A stretch of DNA of 64,000 nucleotides from Thozetella sp. PMI_491 (GCA_021432635.1 MU270019.1:1547672-1611671); one strand, 5' to 3'. Positions 10,901 to 22,108 are shown, counted from the first letter of the stretch. Numbers and translations: made by a program. The notes: generated by a model not told the origin, from the sequence alone.

Positions 10901-11328
10901 CTTTGGCTGTGTAAGATCTATCTCTCGTGATCTTATTGTCGGGAACCATCTCTAACCTGACCCAGGGATCCTCAAGAGAACAGGCTGCAACTGCCATCTT
11001 AGCAAAACAGATTCCTCTCGTCGCTGCCGGCAGTTTCGGTAACATCTTCAGCCGCAACAGCATTAACAATGCCCTCCTCGGTGTCGAACTGCCCGCACTC
11101 GTACATCGTCTCCGCGAAGCGTATAAGGACGAAGCTGAGAAAGTCCTGACCCGCCGCACCGGCTGGAAGTTGCTCTGGGATATTCGCCGTTCCAAGGTTG
11201 TCATTACCGAGAAGGATGGCTCCTCGTGGGAGCAGAAAGTCGGCGAGATGCCCCCCAACGTGCAAGAAATCATCGCTTGCGGTGGACTTGAGGGCTGGGT
11301 CAAGACTAAGATCGCACCCGAAAAGTGA
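7983..11328 (+). CDS. LYS4: Homoaconitase, mitochondrial (lysine biosynthesis)
   Basis: Homoaconitase converts homocitrate to homoisocitrate in the alpha-aminoadipate lysine pathway in mitochondria. I infer 13 exons (796 aa): 7983-7994, 8087-8527, 8591-8682, 8802-8824, 8888-8911, 8966-9039, 9087-9148, 9301-9515, 9569-9740, 9861-10197, 10256-10698, 10778-10910, 10966-11328. The N-terminus is Arg/Ser-rich, like a mitochondrial presequence. Family blocks are [37 protein letters not shown], the iron-sulfur Cys motifs [10 protein letters not shown] and PPGCGPCIG, and the swivel domain FGCGSSREQA. All phases fit. Oddities are a GC-AG intron (9149-9300), one exon junction with no GT or GC donor (9040-9086) and three very short exons (12, 23, 24 nt). 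The broken junction leaves open that this copy is decaying or that the sequence has an error. A pathway-specific paralogue is possible, but the presequence favours the standard gene. Confidence 0.88.
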
Positions 11329-12106
11329 GGTCAAGCCCCTCGAGAATTAGATGGCTCCTTTTGGGTGTTCCTGGCATTGTCGTTTGGTTACTACCACTGG
11401 CGTTCCTTTTTTCCTTTTAAAAAGGGTATGGGCTGTTTCCCTATCTTAAAAACAGGGATTTATATTTTAAAGGCCTCGCGATAGCCGATAGGCCGCAGTT
11501 GGATGGCTATGTATTCAGACATTCATGGGTAATTACTCACAAAGATCAACCTCACCCACCCCAGCGTAGCTCGCTGGAGGGTGTGAAGCGGCCGTGCTAT
11601 TCTCACAGCATCCATCTCGTACCGTGCCTCGCTACAGAGAAGAGCCGCGAGCCGATCTCTAGACATCGCATGATGTCAAGTTCTAGCTTGGCTAGGTCCA
11701 ACCAAGACGCATCATAGATCTAGCAGACCCGCTCGACGTAGAGACTGTACTGCGCTTCTTGCGCTGGCAAGACCTGTACTTTAAGTAAACCTTGACTCTC
11801 TCGTATCCTGTTTATTAGGACTTTCTACGCTGAATACAGACTTTGTAAAAGTAGCGGGGGTTCTTGAAAATAAGACCTTATGGGTATGGTGTAAAATTGC
11901 TGTTTTAATTCTGGACCACGTATAGGCAAGAGGGAACCAGGGCTCTGGCTAAGGTAACCATTCTTCTACCTATAGAACCGGAACACATAAAACTCTCGTA
12001 GATTATTGCACACATCGACCCATGCATTCCTCTCATGCAATTTTGTTGTAAGGTAATCAAGAACTGAATGCCGTCTCAGACCTATGCAGGTAAAGTAAAG
12101 TGATGC
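11329..12106. other. Intergenic between convergent genes
   Basis: This 0.8-kb spacer separates the 3' ends of LYS4 and the BBE-type oxidoreductase. It is AT-rich in part and has no coding or RNA signal that I can support. Confidence 0.6.
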
Positions 12107-14331
12107 TCAGGAGCCGCTATGCGCATCCCAACTCCAACCCAGACCTTCCCATCTGCCCTCATTTTCGTCCATGTCCTCGTCGTCCTCACCATCATCATCG
12201 CTCTCGTCTCCGTCCTCGGTATCATCCCGCCCAGCCACGCGGCATAACGGGCCATTCTGCGATCCAGGGTACCCATCTGCAGTTCTGACTCCCCAAGCTT
12301 CACTACCGACGGTGGTTGGCGCCCAGAAGACACCCCAGGGATCCCACTTGCGCTTAATCTCGAGTAGACGGCCATACTTGTCTCCGTAAAAGCTCTGCTG
12401 CCAGTTCGGCTCGCCCGGGTCCCCTTCGTTCATGTAGGCTCCGGCACCGGGCGAGACCTTCCGCCATCGGTCAAGGTACCGCTGTACCTTCGCATCCCTT
12501 GCCTTCGCCTCAGCGGTGCTCAATCCAATGGGCTGCGTTTCCATCAGGGAGGCATGCATTGCGGCGACCCTCCAGGCAGGGTTGACGCCACTGTCGCGGC
12601 CCGGCCAGCCGGCAATCTTGTCGGTCGGTCCGTACTGCATGTGGTGGAGGGTGTAACCCGCTTCGATGCTCGCACGTATCGCGCTGAACGTCTCATTCCA
12701 TAGCCTGTCGTCTGCCCAATTCTTGCGTGGAAACAGTCGCGAGCGGTAGCGCGTGTTAACGATGTTGTCGCCACCTGGCCCTCGCCGCGAACCTGAGTAG
12801 GGAAACGAGCCGCGAATGGCTGGGTTCGTCAGGTTAAGTCCGATGCGGTTGAGCTTGTCGTACAGAGGTTTCATGACTGAGGTGATTTCCGCTGCCGACT
12901 TGCCTGCGAAGGTGGCCGACGACGAAAAGGAGAAACTGTTATTTCCAAGCGGGTAGATGAAGCCGTAAGTGTAGCCTCCGTTGTTGATCACCTCAAGTCC
13001 GTGCCGGAAATAGATGCTTACCGCAGACCAAAACAGGCTACTACTGTGGAGCGCGGTGGAGGAAATCGGCCGTGGTATTGAGAAGTTGGTCATCGGAAAC
13101 GTCCAGTTCCCCGTCCAGTTGCCGGTAAAGTTTCCAGGGAGAGTCAAGTTTCCAGGCACTGGGAAGGGGGGAAGGCCAGGCGTTGGGTTGGTGTTGAGTG
13201 ACAATGAGAAAGAAGAGGATATCATGTTGATGGGAGGATACGCTTTGACGACCACGGATGTGACAACACCGTAAGTTCCTGGCGAAGGATTAGTTTCTTC
13301 ATCAACTGGAGAATCTGCGTGGTGGGTATTATGTTTACCTGCACCGCCACCGCGAAGGGCGTAGAACAGGTCCTGGTTCGTGAGCGGATCGGCTTCAATG
13401 AGTTTCCCGCTTGCAGTCACCACGTTGATCGATAGAGCCTGGTCTGACCCTAGTCCGTAGGTAGATGCCAGTGTCCCGTGGCCTCCCGATCCGAACCATC
13501 CACCATTCGCCCCAACCGTGGATCCACCAGGAGCGACCACTGAGATGTTGTACTCAGCCATGTGATTGAATAGCTCCCAGCCCTCAAGGCCGGACCCGAA
13601 ACGAACTGCCATCCCCGTGTATTCTCCGACCGAGTAGCTGGGCATGAACTCGAAAGCTTTGATGTTGTGAGTCCAGATACTCAATGCTCCGGCTCCCACT
13701 GACCTCCCGCCAAAATCATGGCCCGTATTCCTGAGATATGTTAGAAAATCTCCTTCGTTTGATCATACGGGGGTTATGCGGCCCACTTAATAACCAAGCG
13801 TAGCTTCTTGTTGCGTGCAAAGTTAACCGCCGCCTGTACATGCTTGGCTGTGGTGGCATTGACGACGTATACTGGGAAGCCCCCCTGGGTACAGTTCCCT
13901 ACTGGATTTAGGCTTGCCATGCAGGTTTCGCCTTGGGTCCATGGTGTCAAGGATGTCAAGGGGTCGTCCAAATAGAAGTGAGTTCTTCCAGCGACTCGTA
14001 GTAGGTAGTTGCAGGTCGCAGCGTTATAATGTGGCCCCGTGTAGCAGACAGACGACACAGGAATAGGCTTTAGAAGGGCACCCCCGAGTGTAGTATTCAA
14101 GCCCTGCCATTCGTCCTCTGCCGGCCAGTCCGCGGTTCCAGGAAACGCACGGCACTCTGCGGACTCCGTCTGATCCTGGGCTGTTGCAGCACTCTCATCG
14201 CCAAAGCTGACGGCCGAGAAGTTCCTCACATCATTGGCTGTGAGCTGGATATTCTCAAACGGAAATAAGAGTGCCCAGACAGCTTCAGTGAAGATGGAGG
14301 CTCCAACAAGCTGCAGGATCCCGAAGTGCAT
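12107..14331 (-). CDS. Secreted FAD-dependent oxidoreductase, berberine-bridge-enzyme type
   Basis: Three exons on the minus strand (14331-13787, 13730-13339, 13278-12107) give 702 aa. The introns are 56 and 60 nt, and the first has a GTGGGC donor. An N-terminal signal peptide precedes a FAD_binding_4 domain with NTGHDFGGRS, whose His (about residue 186) is the expected covalent FAD attachment site. The region GANGGWFGSGGHG lacks the Cys of bicovalent enzymes, so a single covalent link is likely. The C-terminal BBE domain ends in YGDKYGRLLEIKRKWDP. A strongly acidic Asp/Glu tail follows, which is unusual for the family. It probably oxidises an alcohol, sugar or alkaloid-like substrate outside the cell; the substrate is unknown. 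It is divergent from the AtuA-like gene at 15273. Confidence 0.85.
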
Positions 14332-15272
14332 CTTGATCGGCCCGAGGTACTAGAAAGCCGCACGGAGTCCACACAATCCATGCAAGGCGGCTGCATCGAG
14401 TCGTCCATTTCCATAGCATATAAGTATCGCCGAAGAGAGCGGTTACTCGATGCTGCACGGTGGTCTCTGGCTAAAATGAACGGAACCGGCAGCCCCTTAA
14501 AGTAGTACCCCGGATTCTGTTTACTAACCAGGGGGCGGCTAAATGATAGTGGGCCGACCCGACGCCGTGTGGGCGGCACACTGCTGCGTGATAAATATCC
14601 ACGAGCTGCATTTCTTGGACACTGCATGAAGAGAGCTCACGTGGAGTGCCGCCAAGGCCGAGAGATATGAGCGGCCCTAGAGCGAGGCTTTTGCCTATAG
14701 TTACCCGGTTGTGGGCATCAGTATCATCAAGGGCCATGCGGGACCTGGATGACGAAGCCCTTCTCTCACTGCTGCCCATCTTAATCAAAGCCGGACGGGT
14801 TCGGGCTGGAGGCACGGAAGCGGATGCCGGGCGGGCTAGGAAATGTATCCGATTCTCTCACCGTCATCGGGCTGAGTTCTATTGCACGCTCCGTAGGAGT
14901 TCCGCTATCTTGGCTGTACGATCTTAGCCCATACTGCGGCCCTAGGCCAGAGATAGGTTGCCTGAGCTCTTTACTACAACTGCCTATGACATGTGGAGTA
15001 CCGGTTTGATTGCGCTAGTCCACAATTCCAGTACTTTTTCAAACTACAACTGATTTTATGAAATGGTATTGATACCTATTTCCCTTTTTTGTAGGTTCCC
15101 CGCTCGAGTGGTGGCCGATGTTGGGCGAGTATGGCCGACCTCAGCTTCACTCGCCGGTTATCTCCGTGGCCTGGTGACGATGTGCCAGTTGGAGAAAATC
15201 GTAGTTCGCAACTTTCATCCAAGGAACGATTCATCTCAAGTGATATCCTTTCGGCCAAGAAACTTGTTCAAA
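14332..15272. promoter_or_regulatory. Shared promoter region of a divergent gene pair
   Basis: These 941 bp lie between the start codons of the FAD oxidoreductase (minus) and the AtuA-like gene (plus). They should hold both promoters. No particular operator could be identified. Open frames inside have no recognisable products. Confidence 0.5.
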
Positions 15273-17121
15273 ATGGGCTCTGCAGGCAATTTCAAATCGT
15301 TTAGTATCTACACGCCCTCGCCTATCCTTGGCTATGGCTATGATATCCACGAGTTCTGGCGCACCGTCGACGAGGCCAACCCCGCCGCCTTCGTCCTCGA
15401 TGCCGGCTCGACAGATCCAGGCCCTTACATGCTCGGTACAGGGAAGCAACTGTGTAGCAAGTTGTCCTATCTCCGCGATTTGGAGCCGATCCTAGAGGCC
15501 TGCTACACAAAAAGGAGTAAGCTCTTAGTTGGCTCTGCCGGTGGTGCAGGCACCAACCTACAAGTCGACGCGCTGGTCGACATCGTCAAAGAGATCTCCG
15601 AGGCTCGCGGGTACTCGTTCAAGATCGCCACCATCAAGTTTGAAGCGGACCGCGCCGCACTACTAAAGGAGGCCAAGGCCGGCGCCATAGTGCCTTGCGG
15701 GGCGGCACCCCCGATCAATCCCGATGAGATCACGAATGCCGTGGAAATAGTGGCGCAGATGGGAGCAGAGCCATGGATTAAGGCTCTGAACGATGACCCA
15801 GATATCATCATCGCTGGCCGCTCCTACGACCCGGCTCCCTTTGCTGGGTTCTGCATGCACCGGGGAGTTCGGCCGGAGCCTGCCTGGCACATGGGCAAGA
15901 TCATGGAATGTGGTGGCCTCTGCGCAGTCCCCAAGGGGAGAGGCATGCTCGCAACAATGCACCAAGACAGCTTCGAATTGACTCCTCCTAACCAGTCCGA
16001 GCGCTGCACCCCGCTGTCAGTCGCGGCGCACACTTTCTACGAGAAGTCGCGGCCAGACCGACTCCCTGGGCCCGGCGGAGTCCTGCACCTCGACGCGGCC
16101 ACCTACGAACAACGCCCCGACGGGCGTACGCTGCTGGTCAAGGGCTCCCAGTTCGTCCCGACGCCCACGTACCAAGTCAAGCTGGAGGGGGCGTCGCAGA
16201 TCGGCTTCCGCAGCATGTTCCTTGGCGGCCTCCGGGACCCCATCCTGATCGAGGGTATCGACGAGTTCATCCAGACGGTGCGGCAGACCACCGAGATGCA
16301 GTTTCCTTCCCTCATCGAAGGCACCTCGAAGCTGATCTTCCACCTCTACGGCAAGAACGCCGTCATGGGTGCGCTGGAGACGCACCCTGTGACCACGCAC
16401 GAGATTGGCATCGTGGGAGAAGCGGTCGCGACGACGCAGGAAGAGGCCGATGCGATCGGTAGCTTTGCTCGTGTGACGGTTCTGCACGCCTCGTACGATG
16501 GACAGGTTGCCACGGCCGGCAACTTGGCATCGCCGTTGACCCCGCTAGATACGCCGCTGGGTCCGGTCTTCAACTTTAGTGTCTACCACCTGCTCTCCGT
16601 GGACGATCCATGCAGCCTATTCCCCATTGGTTCTGTGCAAGTTGGAAACAGTCAAAATACTTCCGTGGCCACAACCCGGCCAACCTCAGCAGCGGGCCTG
16701 AAGAGCAGCGTGAAGCGAGCTAGCAAACGTAAGCACATCAGTGAGAGAAGGTATTCTAGAACTACGATATGCTAATCCGTGACGCCTCCTAGGCTCAAGG
16801 CGAACCGCGAACCCTCGGAATATCAGCGAAATTGCCTCGGTGATTAGGTCTAAGAATGCTGGGCCGTTTGAAGTGACCCTCGACATTCTCTTTGATACCG
16901 TGGAGGATTTCCAGCGCGTTCGGGACTCCGATGTTCTCAACGCCAGCACAATTAAGGGCTTATACAAGCTCAGCGATAGCGACATAATTACCTTGATGTT
17001 TTACGAACCGGCGCTGGGATGGAAATGTACCTTCAAGAGGCCCTGGCCGCAGGGAGGTGTCGGTGAGCTGGATACCTTTGGGGCACAACAACATGCGCCT
17101 CTTCTCGGTATCGAACTGTAG
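15273..17121 (+). CDS. AtuA-family protein fused to a DUF4387 domain
   Basis: Two exons, 15273-16728 and 16793-17121, encode 594 aa. The 64-nt intron has GTAAGC, branch GCTAATC and CCTAG. I choose ATG 15273 because MGSAGNFKSFSIYTPSPILG begins the conserved domain; the longer upstream frame has no similarity. Residues about 10-450 match the acyclic terpene utilisation AtuA (DUF1446) family, with GSAGGAGTN and AGRSYDPAPFAGF as clear blocks. After a Ser-rich linker, exon 2 encodes a DUF4387 domain beginning SKNAGPFEVTLDILF and ending GAQQHAPLLGIEL. In bacteria these two domains are often separate neighbouring proteins. The biochemical activity is not established. It is transcribed divergently from the BBE-type oxidase. 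Confidence 0.85.
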
Positions 17122-17563
17122 CAGAGACAAGGTATTTACATCAAAATCTATATTTAAGCTGTCTACCTCTCAGTGAGTGTGAGTAACGTCCAAGATACCT
17201 TACTTGCTGGACGCGTCTCCTGGTTACAGACTTTGCTTACTAGGCACCTGACTGCTAGTAATACTCTAAATTGGAGAAATAAGGTGTGCGGCTTGCTTTC
17301 AGGGAAATGTTACAGCCGGCAAATATCATGCTCTAGTAGCTCCATTTTTTCGACAATCGACGTAGGTCTTCTAAGCACGCCGGTGTGCTTAGGTTGCAAC
17401 AGTGCCTGCTCGGCCTCGGTGCAAGTTTGCTCCTTTAATATTACAAAGGAAACCCCCTGCGGCTGTGGCTACTGTTGATTGCAACATTAGGTGTGGCCCC
17501 GAGGGCCAGATCAGCCTCTCTCGACTGGGTAAGCAAGAATCTACAACTGTAGTCCTGTGCCTA
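17122..17563. other. Short intergenic between convergent genes
   Basis: This is 440 bp between the AtuA-like gene and the 3' end of the ankyrin gene. I see no gene. It probably holds the two 3' UTRs. Confidence 0.6.
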
Positions 17564-20500
17564 CTAGGTCGCTGCCTCTATCGCCGCCTCTATCCCCGCC
17601 TGGATTTCTGTATGGCCGCCCTGTTCCGCCCACGCCACGGCCGTCATGCCCTGATAGTCCCGTGCTGTGAGATCTGCCTGCTCCGTTTCTATCAGCATCC
17701 GCACGATGGCGAGATTTCCGCCCCGGGCCGCCCACATCAGCGGGGTACGGCCCTGTCCCCCCCTCTTGGAGGGCTGGGCCTTCTTAGTCTCCAGTAGCAG
17801 CCTCACAATCTCACTGTGCTGCTTGCGGACAGCCCACAAGAGGGGTGTCTGGCCCGCCATATCACTGGTGCTTGGGTCTGCGCCGATATAGAGCAAGTAA
17901 TTGACCATAGACGTGTTACCGTCGCGCGCTGCCCACCACAGTGGGGCGCGGCCGGCCTCGTCGCGCAGATCCGGGTTGGCATTTAAAGAAGCTGTATCGC
18001 CGCCCTCGTCCCGCTGGAGGTTTTGAAGGACCGCAGCCATCTCGATGTGCCCGTTTCGGAGCGCCCACCAATGCGCCGTGCGGCCCATGTCATCCGCGTA
18101 TCCACCTGGAGCGCTGGCACGGTCATAGAGTAGCTTCACACAGTCGATCATTAGCCCAGCCTGAGCGGCTAGCATCAGGGGAGTCCATCCATGGTTATCC
18201 CTTGGGCTGAGAGCACAGCCGTGAGTCACGAGATAGTAGACAACAGAAACATGGTGGCTCCCCGCCGCCCAGTGCAGCGCCGTCTTGCCCTCGTAGTCTG
18301 GGCATTCGTGGTTGGCCCCAAATAGCAGCTTGAGGACGTCTTCGTGTCCAGCCCCGGCAGCGTACGAGAAGGGTGTGCGCCCACGGTGGTCCATGCGGTT
18401 TAGCTGTACTCGGCCGCTGTCCCTCAGCAGCCTCACAAAGTCTCTCCACCCACTCTCGGCCGCATGCGAGAGCGGTGACCTGCCCTCAGCATCGACGGCG
18501 TCGAGGTCAACTTTGCCCGTATCGGACAGCATGCGGATCTCGTCGAGATGGCCCGTCTTGGCTGCATACCAGAGCGGCGTACGTCCCCACTGGTCAGGCA
18601 GGTCGGGATTTGCCCCACCGTCTAGGAGGGCCGCGATCAGAGATAAAAACCCTTGTTCAGCGCAGTGCGAGAGCGCCGTCCGCATGTCGCCGTCCTGTCC
18701 GTCTACGACGGCGCCCAAGCGCAGCAGCGCCACCACTACCTCATCCCACCCGTTACGCGCAGATAATGGCAAGGCTGCCTCATAGTCGGTGGCGAGCAGC
18801 CTCGGATCTACTATGCAGATCAGGTAGAGTGTCGCGGTCTTCTCCTGGTTCGCCACCAGCTTGACGAGGTCCGTGACTTGGGGTATATTTTCGGGTAGTT
18901 CCACTTTTAGGTCACCCATGAAGCTTTCTACATTTGGCTTGGGATACTGGTACGCGAGTGCCAGCGTGGCTACCATGGTATATTGGCTGAGTATCTCCTC
19001 CGCTGGGGCACCGCACGCACGGTACTTGATAAGCAGCCGCTTCAGGCCATCGCATCCCGAGCTCGGATCGACTAACGACCCCATCTCCAGCTTCCTCCGG
19101 TAGCGCTCACAGACGGCGATGAGGCTCGTGGCAAAGACGGCGGCATCAGCATCACTTCTGAAGTTCTGCTCACCGGCGGTGCGGCAATGGAGATAAGTCC
19201 AGTGTAGTAACACCTCGGCTCTAAGATTCTCATGTTCGCTCTGCCCAGGAGAATTTGGGTCAGACGGGTTGAGCAATACGGAGCTGTGTGGCTTGATGTA
19301 GGGCCGGAGAATGGGGATGATGGAGAGCACGGCGTCGGCGCGGGATCCCAAGCCGCTATCTGTGAAGGCCGAGATCATGTGTGAGATCCTCGTGTCTTCG
19401 AGGCGCAGGCTGTCCCCAGAACCCGACACAGTCACATCCTCAAAATTTGGTCTCTCCTGAGTAGCAATGGATAGGAGAAGTGTCGAAAAGAGTTGGTGGC
19501 AGCACTCAGTGAGGAGATCGTTCTGCGAGTTCACGTATATGACGTTGGCTTCCTCCGGTGGAACAAGGGGTCCGGGACCCAAGGACGGGATTGCATGCCA
19601 ACCGAAAAAGAGCTTGCGTTGGAATTTATGGCTATCAGTGTGCATGATATATTTGTGGAATATCCATGTACCTGTGTCCAGGAACGGCCAGTGAGTATCG
19701 GACAGTGATACAGGTGACAACCATGAATTGCCAAGGGACGCTTCCCACTCGAGCGTAGAGTAATGCGGCTTTAAATGGACCTCTCGGTCTTTGGACTCCG
19801 GCGAAAGGCTGGGAAGACTGGGACTGGTTTGCCAGCTTTTGAGGCTCTTTCCTAGGTTGAGACAGCCAGCCTGCGGTTTAACGACACCTTGGCCAAGCCA
19901 GAGGTCCAGCTCCATCCCCATCGATGCCTGAATCTCTGTGGTATCGCCTCGGCCAAAGTCATCGCCGCAGATTATCTTGCCGATAGAGGCATCTAGGTAT
20001 GCCGAGGCGTGGTTCCGGTCCCGTTTCAAATACTGGGCCTCCTTAGCCTGTATCAGGGACCACAGCCACAGGCCCAGGATACCCTCGAGAGTAGCCGAGT
20101 CCACGTTCCACGACCTAACAGAGGCGTCTTCGGCGGGGTCCATCTTTACTTCTATAGTTTCCTGTTTCCAGAAGCACCAATAACTACCCTTCTTTTGTAC
20201 ACCAGGGAGCTCTGGCGGAGGGACGCGGTGGCGGATGGCGACCTCTATCCTTAGCGTGATGCCAGCTTCTCGGGATTCACGCCTCAGGAGAGCTTCTGCG
20301 GCTCCACAAAGCGCCTGCGCCAGCTCTTGGGCTTTCTGTCGCACACAAACCTGCTCCGCTGACCACGGCTCGAAGCTGCTGGCCTCTAGCTGCGAGACGG
20401 AGCCCGGTCCCAGCAGCTTGGGGGGTCGGTGGCCCGTGAGGTCTGCCAGCCGCACCCTGTATTGCAGCAAGGTCGCCGCGTCGCCTAGCTTCTTATCGGC

Positions 20501-22108
20501 GCTGACAGCGTCGCCAATCTCGGGATCCTTTGGATTGGGTGTGACGCACTGTCCCGTCACAATCCAGGCATCTACCGGACCCGGATTCTCAGAAGGATCA
20601 ATGGGGCCGGACAGTGCTGCGATCTCTAGCGCTAACCAGTCGAGCTCGTGGCCTACTACCAAGTCGGGCGTGGCGGCAAGCCGGTTATCAGTTCGCTGTA
20701 GCCGCCGCATGCGCAGGCTGGCTCGGAGGAGGCTCATGACCAGCGTAATTCCGAGCTGGGCAATGGCCACTGACGCGTTCATACCCCGCAGCCCGATGAA
20801 CTGGGCGACGTAGCCGCCCAGCGAGAACAGCAAGGCGAGCCAGGTGAAGCGTTGCTGCAAGGTGCTGGGCTTGCGCTTGGTCGACGTCGTGTATCCGCTG
20901 AGTGGCTCATGCTCCGTGCCCTCGACGTAGGCGAAGGCGTCGAAGGTCTCATCTCCCACCACCTGGTTGCCGGGCTGCAGCCAGATGAGACGGGACTGCT
21001 GACTCTTGCGCTCGTAGCGCCGCTCCTCCGTACTCTCCCCGATCAGCGCGGCGCACCCTAGCATTCCCAAGCAGAGACAGAATGTACCGACGATGAAAGA
21101 TATGGGCGAGTTGTTCTCAGATACGGCCACATCGACGTTGACCAAGCCAGTGGGCGCGCCTTCCTGCGTCCACTGTAACTCCCAGGTCATGACCGCAGCC
21201 ATGGCGACGACACCGCTTTGCAGGAGCACGCCTATCGTGGCAACGAGGTAAGAATACCATTCTGGCAGGCGCACAATGCCTACGTTAATTGTGATATTGG
21301 GGTTCTTGACCAGGAGGTCGGCTGACCCGTTCAGATCTAACCGCGAGACCTGCTCTGGTCGCGGAAGAGATAATTTGGGCGAAGCATTTGGATCTGTCAC
21401 TGTTGTTCCTTTGAGTGCATTGGGGATTGTAGATGTGATATCTGCAGTCATGGTAGCGGCCCGAGCCTCATCGACCTGAGCGTTGTTGGCCTGAGCCTTG
21501 TCGGTCTGAGTCTTATCGGCTTGCTCTAGGTCATGGCTTTCTTGGCGACGCTTCCCTAGCGTGAGTTGGTAGCCGCCAACACTCTCGGGAAACCAGCGTC
21601 GTGGAGCCTGCCGTATCCACGCAGCATTTTTGGACGGCTGTCGTAGGTATTGGCGGAACAGATGGATGCCCACGACCGGGCGGCCGTTCTCCGTCCCCAT
21701 CTCTGCGTCGCGGCCGAGATACAAGATCTCGAGGATCTTGGGCCTGCCAAAGACGCGCACGATGCCGCCACGGTGGAAAAGCTCGCACACATCACGGCTG
21801 GTTGACGTGCAAAGCTCCGCCTCAACGGCACCGTCACCCTCTTGCGCGCGGCCGATAAAGGCGCGCAGCGACGAGCCACCACAGACGCGGATGGCTGAGC
21901 TCATGGCCGTGACGATTCCGATGGGTGCCATGGCAAAGATGATGTAGTCCAGCACCGACGTGCTCTCGCTGAAGTATTGGATCGTGATTTTCTCGCCGAA
22001 CAGTGCCAGGAGTGGGCCAATGTCAGTGGCTAAGTTGTTGGAGATGTCATCTAGTCCGCTGGCTACAGCACCCGCTGCGAGGCACCACACGAGAAGGAGC
22101 ACAGCCAT
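17564..22108 (-). CDS. Large membrane protein with C-terminal ankyrin repeats
   Basis: One uninterrupted exon encodes 1514 aa. The N-terminus is hydrophobic (signal peptide or membrane anchor, residues 1-18). Further predicted membrane segments lie at about 53-71, 285-307, 335-357 and a close pair at 421-462. Between them is a conserved stretch, DVCELFHRGGIVRVFGRPKI, that I recall from similar uncharacterised fungal ankyrin proteins. Residues about 196-216 carry a short degenerate DKAQ-type repeat. The last 400 residues contain 11 ankyrin repeats (for example GRTPLWYAAKTG, GKTALHWAAGSH, GRTPLMWAARGG). Ankyrin repeats bind proteins, so a membrane-tethered sensor or scaffold is plausible, but no function is known. 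It is divergent from the S8 peptidase gene at 22602. Confidence 0.88.
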   Translation of the reverse strand: MAVLLLVWCLAAGAVASGLDDISNNLATDIGPLLALFGEKITIQYFSESTSVLDYIIFAMAPIGIVTAMSSAIRVCGGSSLRAFIGRAQEGDGAVEAELCTSTSRDVCELFHRGGIVRVFGRPKILEILYLGRDAEMGTENGRPVVGIHLFRQYLRQPSKNAAWIRQAPRRWFPESVGGYQLTLGKRRQESHDLEQADKTQTDKAQANNAQVDEARAATMTADITSTIPNALKGTTVTDPNASPKLSLPRPEQVSRLDLNGSADLLVKNPNITINVGIVRLPEWYSYLVATIGVLLQSGVVAMAAVMTWELQWTQEGAPTGLVNVDVAVSENNSPISFIVGTFCLCLGMLGCAALIGESTEERRYERKSQQSRLIWLQPGNQVVGDETFDAFAYVEGTEHEPLSGYTTSTKRKPSTLQQRFTWLALLFSLGGYVAQFIGLRGMNASVAIAQLGITLVMSLLRASLRMRRLQRTDNRLAATPDLVVGHELDWLALEIAALSGPIDPSENPGPVDAWIVTGQCVTPNPKDPEIGDAVSADKKLGDAATLLQYRVRLADLTGHRPPKLLGPGSVSQLEASSFEPWSAEQVCVRQKAQELAQALCGAAEALLRRESREAGITLRIEVAIRHRVPPPELPGVQKKGSYWCFWKQETIEVKMDPAEDASVRSWNVDSATLEGILGLWLWSLIQAKEAQYLKRDRNHASAYLDASIGKIICGDDFGRGDTTEIQASMGMELDLWLGQGVVKPQAGCLNLGKSLKSWQTSPSLPSLSPESKDREVHLKPHYSTLEWEASLGNSWLSPVSLSDTHWPFLDTGTWIFHKYIMHTDSHKFQRKLFFGWHAIPSLGPGPLVPPEEANVIYVNSQNDLLTECCHQLFSTLLLSIATQERPNFEDVTVSGSGDSLRLEDTRISHMISAFTDSGLGSRADAVLSIIPILRPYIKPHSSVLLNPSDPNSPGQSEHENLRAEVLLHWTYLHCRTAGEQNFRSDADAAVFATSLIAVCERYRRKLEMGSLVDPSSGCDGLKRLLIKYRACGAPAEEILSQYTMVATLALAYQYPKPNVESFMGDLKVELPENIPQVTDLVKLVANQEKTATLYLICIVDPRLLATDYEAALPLSARNGWDEVVVALLRLGAVVDGQDGDMRTALSHCAEQGFLSLIAALLDGGANPDLPDQWGRTPLWYAAKTGHLDEIRMLSDTGKVDLDAVDAEGRSPLSHAAESGWRDFVRLLRDSGRVQLNRMDHRGRTPFSYAAGAGHEDVLKLLFGANHECPDYEGKTALHWAAGSHHVSVVYYLVTHGCALSPRDNHGWTPLMLAAQAGLMIDCVKLLYDRASAPGGYADDMGRTAHWWALRNGHIEMAAVLQNLQRDEGGDTASLNANPDLRDEAGRAPLWWAARDGNTSMVNYLLYIGADPSTSDMAGQTPLLWAVRKQHSEIVRLLLETKKAQPSKRGGQGRTPLMWAARGGNLAIVRMLIETEQADLTARDYQGMTAVAWAEQGGHTEIQAGIEAAIEAAT

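Noticed and set aside
7983-11328. Homoaconitase as part of a secondary-metabolite cluster
   Set aside because: No NRPS, PKS or other chain-elongation gene is nearby, and the presequence fits the standard mitochondrial lysine enzyme.
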